Assembly (NCBI GenBank): GCA_005880525.1
Contig: VBFW01000014.1
Coordinates: 1 to 9,852, forward strand
DNA: 9,852 nt
Direction: 5' to 3'
DNA from: Chloroflexota bacterium
GTDB taxonomy: Bacteria > Chloroflexota > Dormibacteria > Dormibacterales > Dormibacteraceae
Below are positions 1-5,857 of the stretch, piece by piece. The position numbers and the translations under genes were made by a program. Under the pieces are notes generated by a model. It was given only the letters and a program-made list of their open reading frames with translations, was not told the DNA's origin and did not search any database. Within the stretch, counting starts at the first letter, position 1. Every line of letters begins with the position of its first letter.

Positions 1-1
1 A

Positions 2-1339
2 GAGCGCCTGGCGGTCGAGATTCGCGACGCTTTCGACCAGGATCACGAGCCCAACCAGGGCCTCGAGGATCGGGTCGTGGCGGCAATTCCATGGGACGAG
101 CCGCGTCGGCGAACGCTTTCCCGGCCGCGCCTGGCAGGCACATTCGCCGCGTTGCTCGCGGCGGTGGTGATCGTGATTCTGATCGCGCCGACAGTCCTCA
201 ACCGGCTGAACATCACGTTTCCCGGCTCTGGCCCGGGGCCAGAGCCGCCCTGGTACTCACTGGCGTCGGTCACCGGCGATTCGCTCTTCGTCGTCCAGCG
301 CGGCGGCGCGCAAAACGCGTTGGTCCAGTCACCAGACGGCGGCCGCACGTGGATCGACCGCTTGCGTTTCAAGGGCGTGTATGACGGCATGCAGATGTAC
401 GGCCAGGACGGCTTCATCTGGTCAATGGACATGGATACGAGCAACTGCCACGCCAACGCCCGGGGGTGCCAGCCCCCGAGCCAGCACGTCTCGCTCTACC
501 GAACCTGGGACGGGGGTGCGACGTGGACCAAGATGCCGGATCCGGGCGTCCCGGCGAACGGGGTCTTCTTCCTCGACGCCGTGCATGGCTGGATCGACTC
601 GGGCTCCGCGGCAACGGGACTGGGCTCTGACGTCCTGTACGCGACGACCGACGGCGGCAAGAGCTGGAACCTGGTGGGTGCGCTGCCCAAGTCGGCGCCG
701 ATGGTCTGGGTCGGCGGCGTCGGCAGCTACCACGTGACCTTCAGCCGCAACAGCGACGGCTCGTTCCGCGGCTGGTACCTGGGCAATGCGTCGCTGTTCA
801 CGAGCATTGATGGCGGCCACTCGTGGCAGCCGGTGGTGATCCCCGCGCCGGCCGGGCTGTCTGCCTGGACGGTGACTCCGTCTCAGCCGTGGATCAACGG
901 CCAGGCCGGCGTCTTACCGGTCGCCTATCGCGATCCGAGCGGGCCGGACAACGCCACTGCCAATCAGATCTACCTCTACGTGACGCACGACGGCGGTAGC
1001 ACATGGGCCGATCCCCGATCGCCGGAGGTGGGGTTCGCGCCAGTCGGCGACGTCTTGTCGATCACAATCCTCGACCAACAGCACATCTGGCTGACGAGTC
1101 AATCGCTCACCGCAGGTGACAAGGTGGAGGCAGGTCCGGCCGTGGCGTGGACCTCCGACGGCGGACTGAGCTGGAGCGTCGAGACGCTCCACACGCCGCA
1201 CATCCTCCAGATGACGTTCAGGGATGCGACACACGGCTTCGCGCTCGACGTGACCGGCGCCTACAACGTGAACGGCATCCTCTCCACGTCGGACAGCGGT
1301 ATGACGTGGCAGCGGGTGAACGTGCCAGTCTTCGCCTAG
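2..1339 (+). CDS. Membrane-anchored Asp-box (BNR/Ycf48-like) beta-propeller protein, 5' partial
   Basis: The reading frame is open to the left edge with no stop, so the gene very likely starts upstream. A GTG at 77 is the only convenient internal start, but the 25 codons before it (ending LEDRVVAAIPW) read like a cytoplasmic tail continuous with what follows. Numbering from GTG 77: a basic stretch (residues 9-18), one transmembrane segment (about 21-38), a Gly/Pro linker (49-58), then an extracytoplasmic region. That region carries seven Asp-boxes of the S/T-x-D-x-G-x-T/S-W type at 85-92, 143-150, 190-197, 243-250, 303-310, 359-366 and 404-411 (for example SPDGGRTW, TWDGGATW, TSDSGMTW). Such repeats build sialidase/VPS10/Ycf48-type propellers. 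No sialidase catalytic set was recognised, so a binding or assembly role is more likely than hydrolysis. The only two cysteines (124, 131) could form a disulfide. The specific function is unknown. Confidence 0.85.
   Translation, partial: ERLAVEIRDAFDQDHEPNQGLEDRVVAAIPWDEPRRRTLSRPRLAGTFAALLAAVVIVILIAPTVLNRLNITFPGSGPGPEPPWYSLASVTGDSLFVVQRGGAQNALVQSPDGGRTWIDRLRFKGVYDGMQMYGQDGFIWSMDMDTSNCHANARGCQPPSQHVSLYRTWDGGATWTKMPDPGVPANGVFFLDAVHGWIDSGSAATGLGSDVLYATTDGGKSWNLVGALPKSAPMVWVGGVGSYHVTFSRNSDGSFRGWYLGNASLFTSIDGGHSWQPVVIPAPAGLSAWTVTPSQPWINGQAGVLPVAYRDPSGPDNATANQIYLYVTHDGGSTWADPRSPEVGFAPVGDVLSITILDQQHIWLTSQSLTAGDKVEAGPAVAWTSDGGLSWSVETLHTPHILQMTFRDATHGFALDVTGAYNVNGILSTSDSGMTWQRVNVPVFA
223..247. repeat. 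25-bp perfect palindrome inside the propeller gene
   Basis: The arm CGGCTCTGGCCC (223-234) is followed by one base (G235) and its exact reverse complement GGGCCAGAGCCG (236-247). It encodes the Gly/Pro linker just after the transmembrane segment. In RNA it would form a very stable hairpin (realistically about 10 bp with a 5-nt loop). A role in mRNA structure, a short palindromic insertion, or chance in GC-rich Gly/Pro codons are all possible. Confidence 0.75.
461..478. repeat. GC-rich hairpin (6-bp stem, 6-nt loop) inside the propeller gene
   Basis: CGGGGG (461-466) and CCCCCG (473-478) flank the loop TGCCAG. It lies within codons for the segment holding Cys131. No T-tract follows, so it is not an intrinsic terminator. 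It may simply reflect base composition. Confidence 0.4.
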
Positions 1340-1659
1340 GTGTTTTCGGCCGCCTCTTGAGCAGCGGTCTCGCCGGCCTCGTGTGACGCGGACTCGTTCG
1401 AGGGCCCGTGCTGGCCGCCCGGGCCTCCCGGATGGAACGTGCCGTTGTTCTCGGCCGCCTCCTGCGCTGCGGTCTCGTTCTGCTCATGGGATGCCGTCTC
1501 GTTAGACCTCGGCGAGGGTGACGGAGAGGCCGCGGCCAGGAAAGTGCCATGAGCCAATGCGTTTCCGCTGTTCGCCAGCGCGGTCACACCGAGCACGACG
1601 CCCAGCACCAGTGCGGCGCTGATCACGAGCGCGAACGTCAGGGCAGGTTTCCTCTTCAT
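1336..1659 (-). CDS. Small membrane-anchored or secreted protein with a duplicated Glu/Ala/Asn-rich tail
   Basis: A 107-residue protein of unrecognised family. The N-terminus is MKRK followed by a hydrophobic segment (about 7-29), acting as a signal peptide or signal anchor. Next come an Ala/Ser/Pro linker (about 41-51) and a polar, probably disordered tail. The tail holds a duplication 35 residues apart: 52-71 (SNETASHEQNETAAQEAAEN) matches 87-106 at most positions, with a Gly/His/Pro-rich spacer (72-86). The DNA of the two copies is also visibly alike at a 105-base offset (about 1343-1403 and 1448-1508). The start is ATG 1659, without a Shine-Dalgarno sequence. A weak -10-like CACGAT sits 7 bases upstream (reverse complement of 1667-1672). 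It converges with the propeller gene, sharing the palindromic CTAG 1336-1339 as both stop codons. It lies 62 bases after the MarR gene on the same strand, so co-transcription is possible. Confidence 0.7.
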   Translation of the reverse strand: MKRKPALTFALVISAALVLGVVLGVTALANSGNALAHGTFLAAASPSPSPRSNETASHEQNETAAQEAAENNGTFHPGGPGGQHGPSNESASHEAGETAAQEAAENT

Positions 1660-1721
1660 GACGTTGATCGTGTCAGCCGAACCTCAGAATCACCTTGGAT
1701 TCAGTTGTGAGTTTTGACGGC

Positions 1722-2159
1722 TCACAGCCCGACCTGCTGGGGCGGATCCCCTTCGGTCAGGACGCGGCCGATCAGCGAGTAGAGCTCTTCTCTCTGCCGC
1801 CTGGTCAGAGGCGCGAACGATGACTCGAACACCCCGTCGATCACCTCGTAGCCCGTGCGCAGAGTCGCCTCACCTTTGGCGGTGAGCCGGTGCCGGATTG
1901 CGCGCCCCGGGCCCGCGACGCGCTCGATCAGGCCTCGTCCCACCAGCCGGCCGGCCAGGGCGCCGAACGATTGGTCGGTCTGGAAGGTCATCTCGGCGAG
2001 GGCGTGCGCCGAGGAGTTGGGCCGTCGAGAGATCGCTCGGAGGGCGTCCCACTGGGGAAGCGAGGTCCCTGCCTCTCGAAGCCGGCTGTCCATCCCTCTG
2101 TGATGGCGGTACTGCAGCTGCTTGACGGCCCGACCAAGGTCCTGAAGGCTTGCCGGCAC
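1722..2159 (-). CDS. MarR-family transcriptional regulator
   Basis: A winged helix-turn-helix repressor of the MarR family, which normally acts as a dimer and releases DNA on binding small phenolic or other ligands. From the GTG at 2159 it has 145 residues, the normal size. A helical dimerisation segment (about 4-30, QLQYRHHRGMDSRL) leads to the HTH (about 49-78, with SSAHALAEMT and the recognition part DQSFGALAGRLVGRGLI). The wing (about 79-95) carries the family's RHRLTAKG stretch, and C-terminal helices follow. A TTG at 2213 in frame would add 18 residues, but it would place the start codon inside the opposing promoter. GTG 2159 has the -10-like TATGCT 6 bases upstream and no Shine-Dalgarno sequence, consistent with a leaderless start. 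It diverges from the hydrolase operon and is the obvious candidate to control it through the inverted repeat at 2190-2211. Confidence 0.88.
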   Translation of the reverse strand: MPASLQDLGRAVKQLQYRHHRGMDSRLREAGTSLPQWDALRAISRRPNSSAHALAEMTFQTDQSFGALAGRLVGRGLIERVAGPGRAIRHRLTAKGEATLRTGYEVIDGVFESSFAPLTRRQREELYSLIGRVLTEGDPPQQVGL

Positions 2160-2165
2160 GGGGCC

Positions 2166-2171
2166 AGCATA
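2166..2171 (-). promoter_or_regulatory. Putative -10 box of the MarR gene (leaderless arrangement)
   Basis: The minus strand reads TATGCT-ggcccc-GTG, with the box 6 bases before the start codon at 2159. A convincing -35 box is not visible at 16 to 18 bp spacing. Transcription would start at or next to the GTG. Confidence 0.4.
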
Positions 2172-2185
2172 GCCGATATCTAAGC

Positions 2186-2214
2186 TTGCGTATATAAAAG
2201 TACTGATATACAAT
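2186..2214 (+). promoter_or_regulatory. Promoter of the hydrolase-dehalogenase operon
   Basis: TTGCGT (2186-2191), a 17-bp spacer and TACAAT (2209-2214) form a good sigma70-type promoter in an AT-rich island within GC-rich DNA. Seven bases separate TACAAT from ATG 2222, so the transcript should begin at or next to the start codon (leaderless). No Shine-Dalgarno sequence is present. Confidence 0.7.
2190..2211. promoter_or_regulatory. Inverted repeat, probable MarR operator
   Basis: GTATAT (2190-2195) and ATATAC (2206-2211) are exact reverse complements separated by 10 bases, a 22-bp site of the size MarR dimers bind. It spans from the last base of the -35 box into the -10 box of the operon promoter, so occupancy would block RNA polymerase. 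It lies 31-52 bases before the GTG start of the regulator gene, so autoregulation is also possible. The repeat is seen in the sequence; binding by this MarR is inferred. Confidence 0.6.
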
Positions 2215-2221
2215 TCCTGAC

Positions 2222-3028
2222 ATGGAAACGAGTACTCGCAACTACGACGTCGCGGTGGCCGGCGTCGGCACGGTCGAGGTCACGGTCTCGGAGCGAGGCG
2301 AGGGATCGCCCTTCCTTCTGCTGCACGGTGGCGGTGGGCCACTGACGGTGAGCGCTTTCGCCGACCTGGTTGCCGCCGAGCCCGCGCACGTGATCACACC
2401 GACGCATCCCGGGTTCGCGGGCACGCCTCGACCCGACGCGCTGAGCTCCGTTCGCGGTCTGGCCCAGCTGTACGTGGCCCTGATCGACGCGCTCGAACTG
2501 AAGAACGTCACGGTCGTCGGCAACTCCATCGGCGGATGGATCGCGGCCGAGATGGCGCTGCTCGAAAGCAGGCAGGCAAGCCGTTTCATCCTCGTCGACG
2601 CAGTCGGCATCGAGGTCCCAGGCAATCCCGTTGTTGACTTCTTCTCCCTCACTCCGCGGCAGGTCGCGGAGCACAGCTACCACGACCCCGACAGATTCGG
2701 GATCGACCCGACAAAGCTGCCGCCGGAGGCGCTCCAGGCGATGGCCGGCAATCGCGCGACCCTCACCGTGTACGCCGGCACCTCGATGAATGATCCTGGC
2801 CTCGCGGGCCGGCTGCGGGCCGTGACCAGGCCGACGCTCGTTGTTTGGGGCGACGCTGATCGCATCGCCAACCCCGACTACGGCCGCGCGTTTGCCGCAG
2901 CCATTCCAGGCGCGAGGTTCCAGCTGCTCGAGAAAACCGGGCATCTTCCACAGATCGAGACGCCTGGGCAGCTGCTCGAAGCGATCCGGCAGTTTGTGCA
3001 TGATGGAGCGAGTGCCCGACCGGCCTGA
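2222..3028 (+). CDS. Alpha/beta-fold hydrolase
   Basis: A 268-residue cytoplasmic hydrolase of the alpha/beta superfamily (esterase, lactonase or C-C hydrolase type), full length. Oxyanion-hole motif HGGGGP at 35-40; nucleophile elbow GNSIGG at 100-105 with Ser102; probable catalytic acid Asp213 in WGDADRI (209-215); catalytic His241 in GHLPQ (240-244). A lid region lies roughly at 133-185. ATG 2222 sits 7 bases after a strong -10 box and appears leaderless. It is the first gene of a five-gene operon opposite a MarR regulator. The HGGGGP and SIGG motifs recall meta-cleavage-product hydrolases, but the substrate cannot be read from the sequence. Confidence 0.9.
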   Translation: METSTRNYDVAVAGVGTVEVTVSERGEGSPFLLLHGGGGPLTVSAFADLVAAEPAHVITPTHPGFAGTPRPDALSSVRGLAQLYVALIDALELKNVTVVGNSIGGWIAAEMALLESRQASRFILVDAVGIEVPGNPVVDFFSLTPRQVAEHSYHDPDRFGIDPTKLPPEALQAMAGNRATLTVYAGTSMNDPGLAGRLRAVTRPTLVVWGDADRIANPDYGRAFAAAIPGARFQLLEKTGHLPQIETPGQLLEAIRQFVHDGASARPA

Positions 3029-3410
3029 ATCGATCCCCGATAGCCACGCCGACCTCCTTCAGTCACGCGTCGCGATCATGGCGACAGTCGGTCCTGACGG
3101 ACGGCCGCAGGTCTCGGCCCTCTGGTTCCTGGCGCAAGACGGCACGGTGAAGATTTCGCTCAATACCAGCCGGCAGAAGACGAAGAACCTCAAGCGCAAC
3201 CCCAAGGTCAGCGTGATCCTCCTCGATCACGCCAATCCTCACCGGTACGTCGAGCTGCGAGGCGACGCGGAGATCGAGCCTGACAACGACTACAAGTTCG
3301 CAGACCTCGTCGGCGGCAAGTACGGGGTCGACCTTCGTTCGCGCGACCGGGCGGGCGAGGGCCGCGTGATCGTGACCATCCACCCGGTGCGCGTTCGCAC
3401 CTGGGGATGA
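3003..3410 (+). CDS. PPOX-class, probably F420-dependent oxidoreductase (Rv1155-like)
   Basis: A 135-residue split-beta-barrel protein of the pyridoxamine-phosphate-oxidase-like superfamily, whose actinobacterial members commonly bind F420 and reduce varied substrates. Family features: an N-terminal helix with SHADLLQSRVAIMATVGPDGRPQVSALWF (about 14-42, split here only by description), the cofactor-binding stretch TSRQKTKNLKRNPKVSVILL (55-74), the RYVELRGDAEIE strand (81-92) and a closing HPVRVRTWG (127-135). ATG 3003 was chosen because it gives the usual N-terminus; GTG 3012 is an alternative. No Shine-Dalgarno sequence is visible. The start overlaps the end of the hydrolase gene by 26 bases, implying translational coupling. 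F420 versus FMN use is inferred from family resemblance. Confidence 0.88.
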   Translation: MERVPDRPESIPDSHADLLQSRVAIMATVGPDGRPQVSALWFLAQDGTVKISLNTSRQKTKNLKRNPKVSVILLDHANPHRYVELRGDAEIEPDNDYKFADLVGGKYGVDLRSRDRAGEGRVIVTIHPVRVRTWG

Positions 3411-3414
3411 GCGG

Positions 3415-4173
3415 GTGAAGTTCGCCGGCGTCGAGGTAACTCGCATCGGCATGGGCACCAACCGGCTCACGGACAAGCGTGAGAACGTCGCGTTCATCAA
3501 GGCCGCCGTGGCGGCGGGCGTGCAGGTGATCGACACTGCGCACCTGTACACCGGCGGGCAGAGCGAGGAGACGATCGGGGCCGCGCTCTCTCCCATGCCC
3601 GACAACGTCATCGTGGCCACCAAAGGTGGATTCAACGGGGCTTCGGCGGCGGTGATTCGCTCAGAGATCGACGAGAGCCTGCGCCGCCTGCACGGCAAGA
3701 GCATCGCGTTGTACTACCTGCATCGCGTCGACGCCGAGGTTCCCCTCGAGACGAGCCTGGCTACGATCAAGGAGTACATGGATCGCGGAGTCATTCGCAA
3801 CGTCGGCATATCACAGGTGACCGTCGAGCAGATCGAGCGAGCGCGCAAGGTCGTGCCGATCGCCGCGGTGCAGCAGCAGTACAGCCTGTCGGAGCGGAAG
3901 CACGACGCCGAGGTCGACTACTGCACCCGCGAGGGCATCCCGTTCGTGCCGTTCTATCCGCTGCACGGGGCAGAAGGGCGCGCGCTCGAGGAGGTCGCCG
4001 GGCGCAAAGGTGCCACCACCAAGCAGGTCGCGCTCGCGTGGCTGCTGAAGCGCTCGCCGGTCATGCTGCCCATCCCCGGCACCCTGTCGCTCGCGCACGT
4101 CAAGGAGAACCTGGCCGCGTCGAAGATCGAGCTGAGCGAGGCCGACATGTCGGCGCTCGACCACGGCCGATGA
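3415..4173 (+). CDS. Aldo/keto reductase
   Basis: A 252-residue NADPH-dependent (beta/alpha)8-barrel oxidoreductase, on the short side for the family (usually about 270-330). The catalytic tetrad is visible: Asp40 and Tyr45 in IDTAHLY, Lys70 in ATKGG, His103 in YYLHRVD. RNVGISQVTVEQI (128-140), QQQYSLSERKHD (153-164) and the NADPH-phosphate loop PIPGTLSLAHVKENLAA (219-235) are characteristic of the family. GTG 3415 starts 4 bases after the previous stop with only a weak upstream purine stretch. The stop codon overlaps the next start as ATGA. It likely reduces a carbonyl produced or consumed in the same pathway as the flanking F420-type enzymes; the substrate is unknown. Confidence 0.92.
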   Translation: MKFAGVEVTRIGMGTNRLTDKRENVAFIKAAVAAGVQVIDTAHLYTGGQSEETIGAALSPMPDNVIVATKGGFNGASAAVIRSEIDESLRRLHGKSIALYYLHRVDAEVPLETSLATIKEYMDRGVIRNVGISQVTVEQIERARKVVPIAAVQQQYSLSERKHDAEVDYCTREGIPFVPFYPLHGAEGRALEEVAGRKGATTKQVALAWLLKRSPVMLPIPGTLSLAHVKENLAASKIELSEADMSALDHGR

Positions 4174-5081
4174 CCGGACTGCTGCTGCCCTCTCGCGAAG
4201 TTCTGCTCTGGGCCGGCAGCGACTTCGCTTCGCTCGTCCAGACCGCCACCGAGGCGGAGCGCCTGGGCTTCGACTCTGTGTGGGTGGGTGATTCCCTCCT
4301 GGCCCGCCCTCGCGGCGAGCCGGTGGCGCTTCTCGCCGCCATCGCCGGAGCAACCAGGCGTGTGCAGCTGGGCACCGCGGTCCTGCTGCCGCTGCTGCGA
4401 AACCCGGTTTCGCTGGCCCACCAGCTGGCCACCGTCGATCGGATCGCCAACGGTCGCGTCATCGTGGGCATCGGTCCGGGCGCCGAGCTGCCCGGCACGC
4501 ACGCGGAGCTCAAGGCGGTCGGCGTGCCAAGCGACCGGCGGGTCGGCGGGATGCTCGCGGCCATCGAGAGATGCCGGAGGTTGTGGCGCAACGAAGAGCC
4601 AGGTATCGAGCTGCAGCCGCGTCCTTTCAGTCCGGGCGGCCCGCCGATCTGGGTGGGCGGGACGGGTCCCCGGATGCTGCGCCTTACCGGCGAGCGGTTC
4701 GAAGGCTGGTTGCCGCTGAGCCCCACACCGTCGGATTACGCCTCGGGCTTGCAAGCTGTGCGGGCGGCAGCCGAGAAGGCCGGGCGGGATCCAGGCAGCA
4801 TCGCCACCGGGGTCTATCTCACTATCGCCGTCGCCGACGGCGCGAGCGATGCGGCGGCCGAGTTGAACGCCTACATGCTTGCCTACTACGGCGTCCCGGC
4901 TGAGGCCATGGCCAAAGGCATGGCGCTCCACGCGGGAACACTCGAATCGGCCGCCGACTGGTTTGCCGCCTACCGCGCGGCGGGCGCACGCGAGATCGTG
5001 GTGCGGCTGGCGCGACCGAACCTCAGCGATTACAACGACACGGCGCGCCGCCTGCTCGAGGCGTCGCGCGCCGGGGTTTAG
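4170..5081 (+). CDS. LLM-class F420-dependent oxidoreductase (luciferase-like)
   Basis: A 303-residue TIM-barrel oxidoreductase of the luciferase-like monooxygenase superfamily, in the branch that uses F420 (relatives include F420-dependent dehydrogenases and reductases). Family signatures: AERLGFDSVWVGDSLLARP (29-47); ATRRVQLGTAVLLPLLRNPV (61-80); LATVDRIANGRVIVGIGPGA (86-105); PPIWVGGTGPRMLRLTGE (158-175) with the nearby GWLP (179-182). The frame is open further upstream, but ATG 4170 gives the canonical N-terminus and the 4-base ATGA overlap with the aldo/keto reductase gene. The next gene begins 2 bases after its stop. A flavin-dependent member is possible, since the cofactor is assigned from family resemblance only. 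Confidence 0.9.
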   Translation: MTGLLLPSREVLLWAGSDFASLVQTATEAERLGFDSVWVGDSLLARPRGEPVALLAAIAGATRRVQLGTAVLLPLLRNPVSLAHQLATVDRIANGRVIVGIGPGAELPGTHAELKAVGVPSDRRVGGMLAAIERCRRLWRNEEPGIELQPRPFSPGGPPIWVGGTGPRMLRLTGERFEGWLPLSPTPSDYASGLQAVRAAAEKAGRDPGSIATGVYLTIAVADGASDAAAELNAYMLAYYGVPAEAMAKGMALHAGTLESAADWFAAYRAAGAREIVVRLARPNLSDYNDTARRLLEASRAGV

Positions 5082-5083
5082 CG

Positions 5084-5794
5084 GTGGGCCTCGACGTAAG
5101 TGCGCTCACGTTCGACGTGTTCGGGACGGTTGTCGACTGGCGCACGGGCGTCATCGCGGAGGCCCGCCGGCTGGGCAACCTCCGTGGCGTGGAAGCCGAT
5201 TGGGAGCGCCTCGCCGACGCCTGGCGCGGGCTGTACCTGCCTTACATGGCCAAGGTGCGGACCGGTGAGCTCCCATGGACCAACTTCGACCGGCTGCACC
5301 GCGCTTCCCTGGACGAGGTGCTGCGCGACCTCGGATTGGATGGCTTCGGCGATGCGGATCGCGACGAGCTGACCAGGGCCTGGGAGCGGCTCCCGCCGTG
5401 GCCCGACGCGATCGATGGCCTGACAAGGCTCCAGGGTCGCTACCTCGTGTCTACCCTGTCGAATGGCAATCGATCTCAGCAGGAAGGGCTGGTCCGCTAC
5501 GCAGGCCTGCCGTTCACGCGGCTCATGTCGGCGGAGGATTTCCACCACTACAAGCCCGATCCGGAGATCTACCTTGGCGCCGCATCGGCTCTTGGAGTTG
5601 CGCCCGACCGCGTGATGATGGTGGCGGCCCACAAAGGCGACCTGCGCGCGGCCCAGGCCGCGGGCTTGCGCACCGCGTTCGTCGAGCGCCCGCTCGAGAA
5701 GGGACCTGGCGGCGGGGCGGATCGCCTTCCGGACCCGGACTCGGACGTCCAGGCGACCAGCTTCACCGACCTGTCCAAACAGCTCGGCTGCTAG
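5084..5794 (+). CDS. Haloacid dehalogenase type II-like HAD hydrolase
   Basis: A 236-residue HAD-superfamily protein of the L-2-haloacid dehalogenase type, full length. Motif I is DVFGTVVDW with nucleophile Asp11 and Thr15. Phosphatases carry a second Asp two residues after the nucleophile; here it is Phe13, which favours dehalogenase-type chemistry. Motif II is STLSNGN (Ser126-Asn127), motif III HYKPDPEIY (Lys157, Tyr163), and the motif IV region AAHKGDL has Asp186. Compared with the well-studied L-2-haloacid dehalogenases, the Ser and Asn of the SxNxxD segment appear as Ala181 and His183, so true haloacid activity is uncertain. GTG 5084 starts 2 bases after the LLM gene, making this the last gene of the operon. 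Its Gly-rich tail (205-212) is unremarkable. Confidence 0.85.
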   Translation: MGLDVSALTFDVFGTVVDWRTGVIAEARRLGNLRGVEADWERLADAWRGLYLPYMAKVRTGELPWTNFDRLHRASLDEVLRDLGLDGFGDADRDELTRAWERLPPWPDAIDGLTRLQGRYLVSTLSNGNRSQQEGLVRYAGLPFTRLMSAEDFHHYKPDPEIYLGAASALGVAPDRVMMVAAHKGDLRAAQAAGLRTAFVERPLEKGPGGGADRLPDPDSDVQATSFTDLSKQLGC

Positions 5795-5843
5795 TGCGGG
5801 GAGCTGATCGTCACCTTCAGGATCCATCCGTCCGCATTCTGGG

Positions 5844-5849
5844 GATAAT
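5844..5849 (+). promoter_or_regulatory. Putative -10 box of the second MarR gene
   Basis: GATAAT lies 8 bases before ATG 5858 in the 63-base gap after the dehalogenase gene. No Shine-Dalgarno sequence is present, which suggests a leaderless start. No clear -35 box was found. The 7-mer ATTATCC (complement of 5843-5849) recurs at 6324-6330 in the spacer downstream of this gene, a possible shared half-site. Confidence 0.45.
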
Positions 5850-5857
5850 GTCGCCTG

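Noticed and set aside
1687..1702. Short inverted repeat GAATC-N6-GATTC between the MarR and small-protein genes
   Set aside because: Arms of only 5 bases with no clear promoter context; too short to call as an operator or terminator.
2160..2213. N-terminal extension of the first MarR protein from TTG 2213
   Set aside because: It would place the start codon inside the -10 box of the opposite promoter. The extra 18 residues are unlike MarR N-termini, and GTG 2159 gives the normal length.
2841..3002. Upstream extension of the PPOX frame into the hydrolase gene
   Set aside because: It lies entirely within the hydrolase coding sequence and has no PPOX similarity. ATG 3003 gives a normal family length.
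4038..4169. Upstream extension of the LLM frame into the aldo/keto reductase gene
   Set aside because: The 44 extra residues are shadow-like (Arg/Ala/His-rich), while ATG 4170 gives the family N-terminus and an ATGA overlap.
3954..4931. 325-residue open frame on the minus strand opposite the LLM gene
   Set aside because: Shadow frame. The plus strand carries the clear LLM signatures and the tight ATGA junction.
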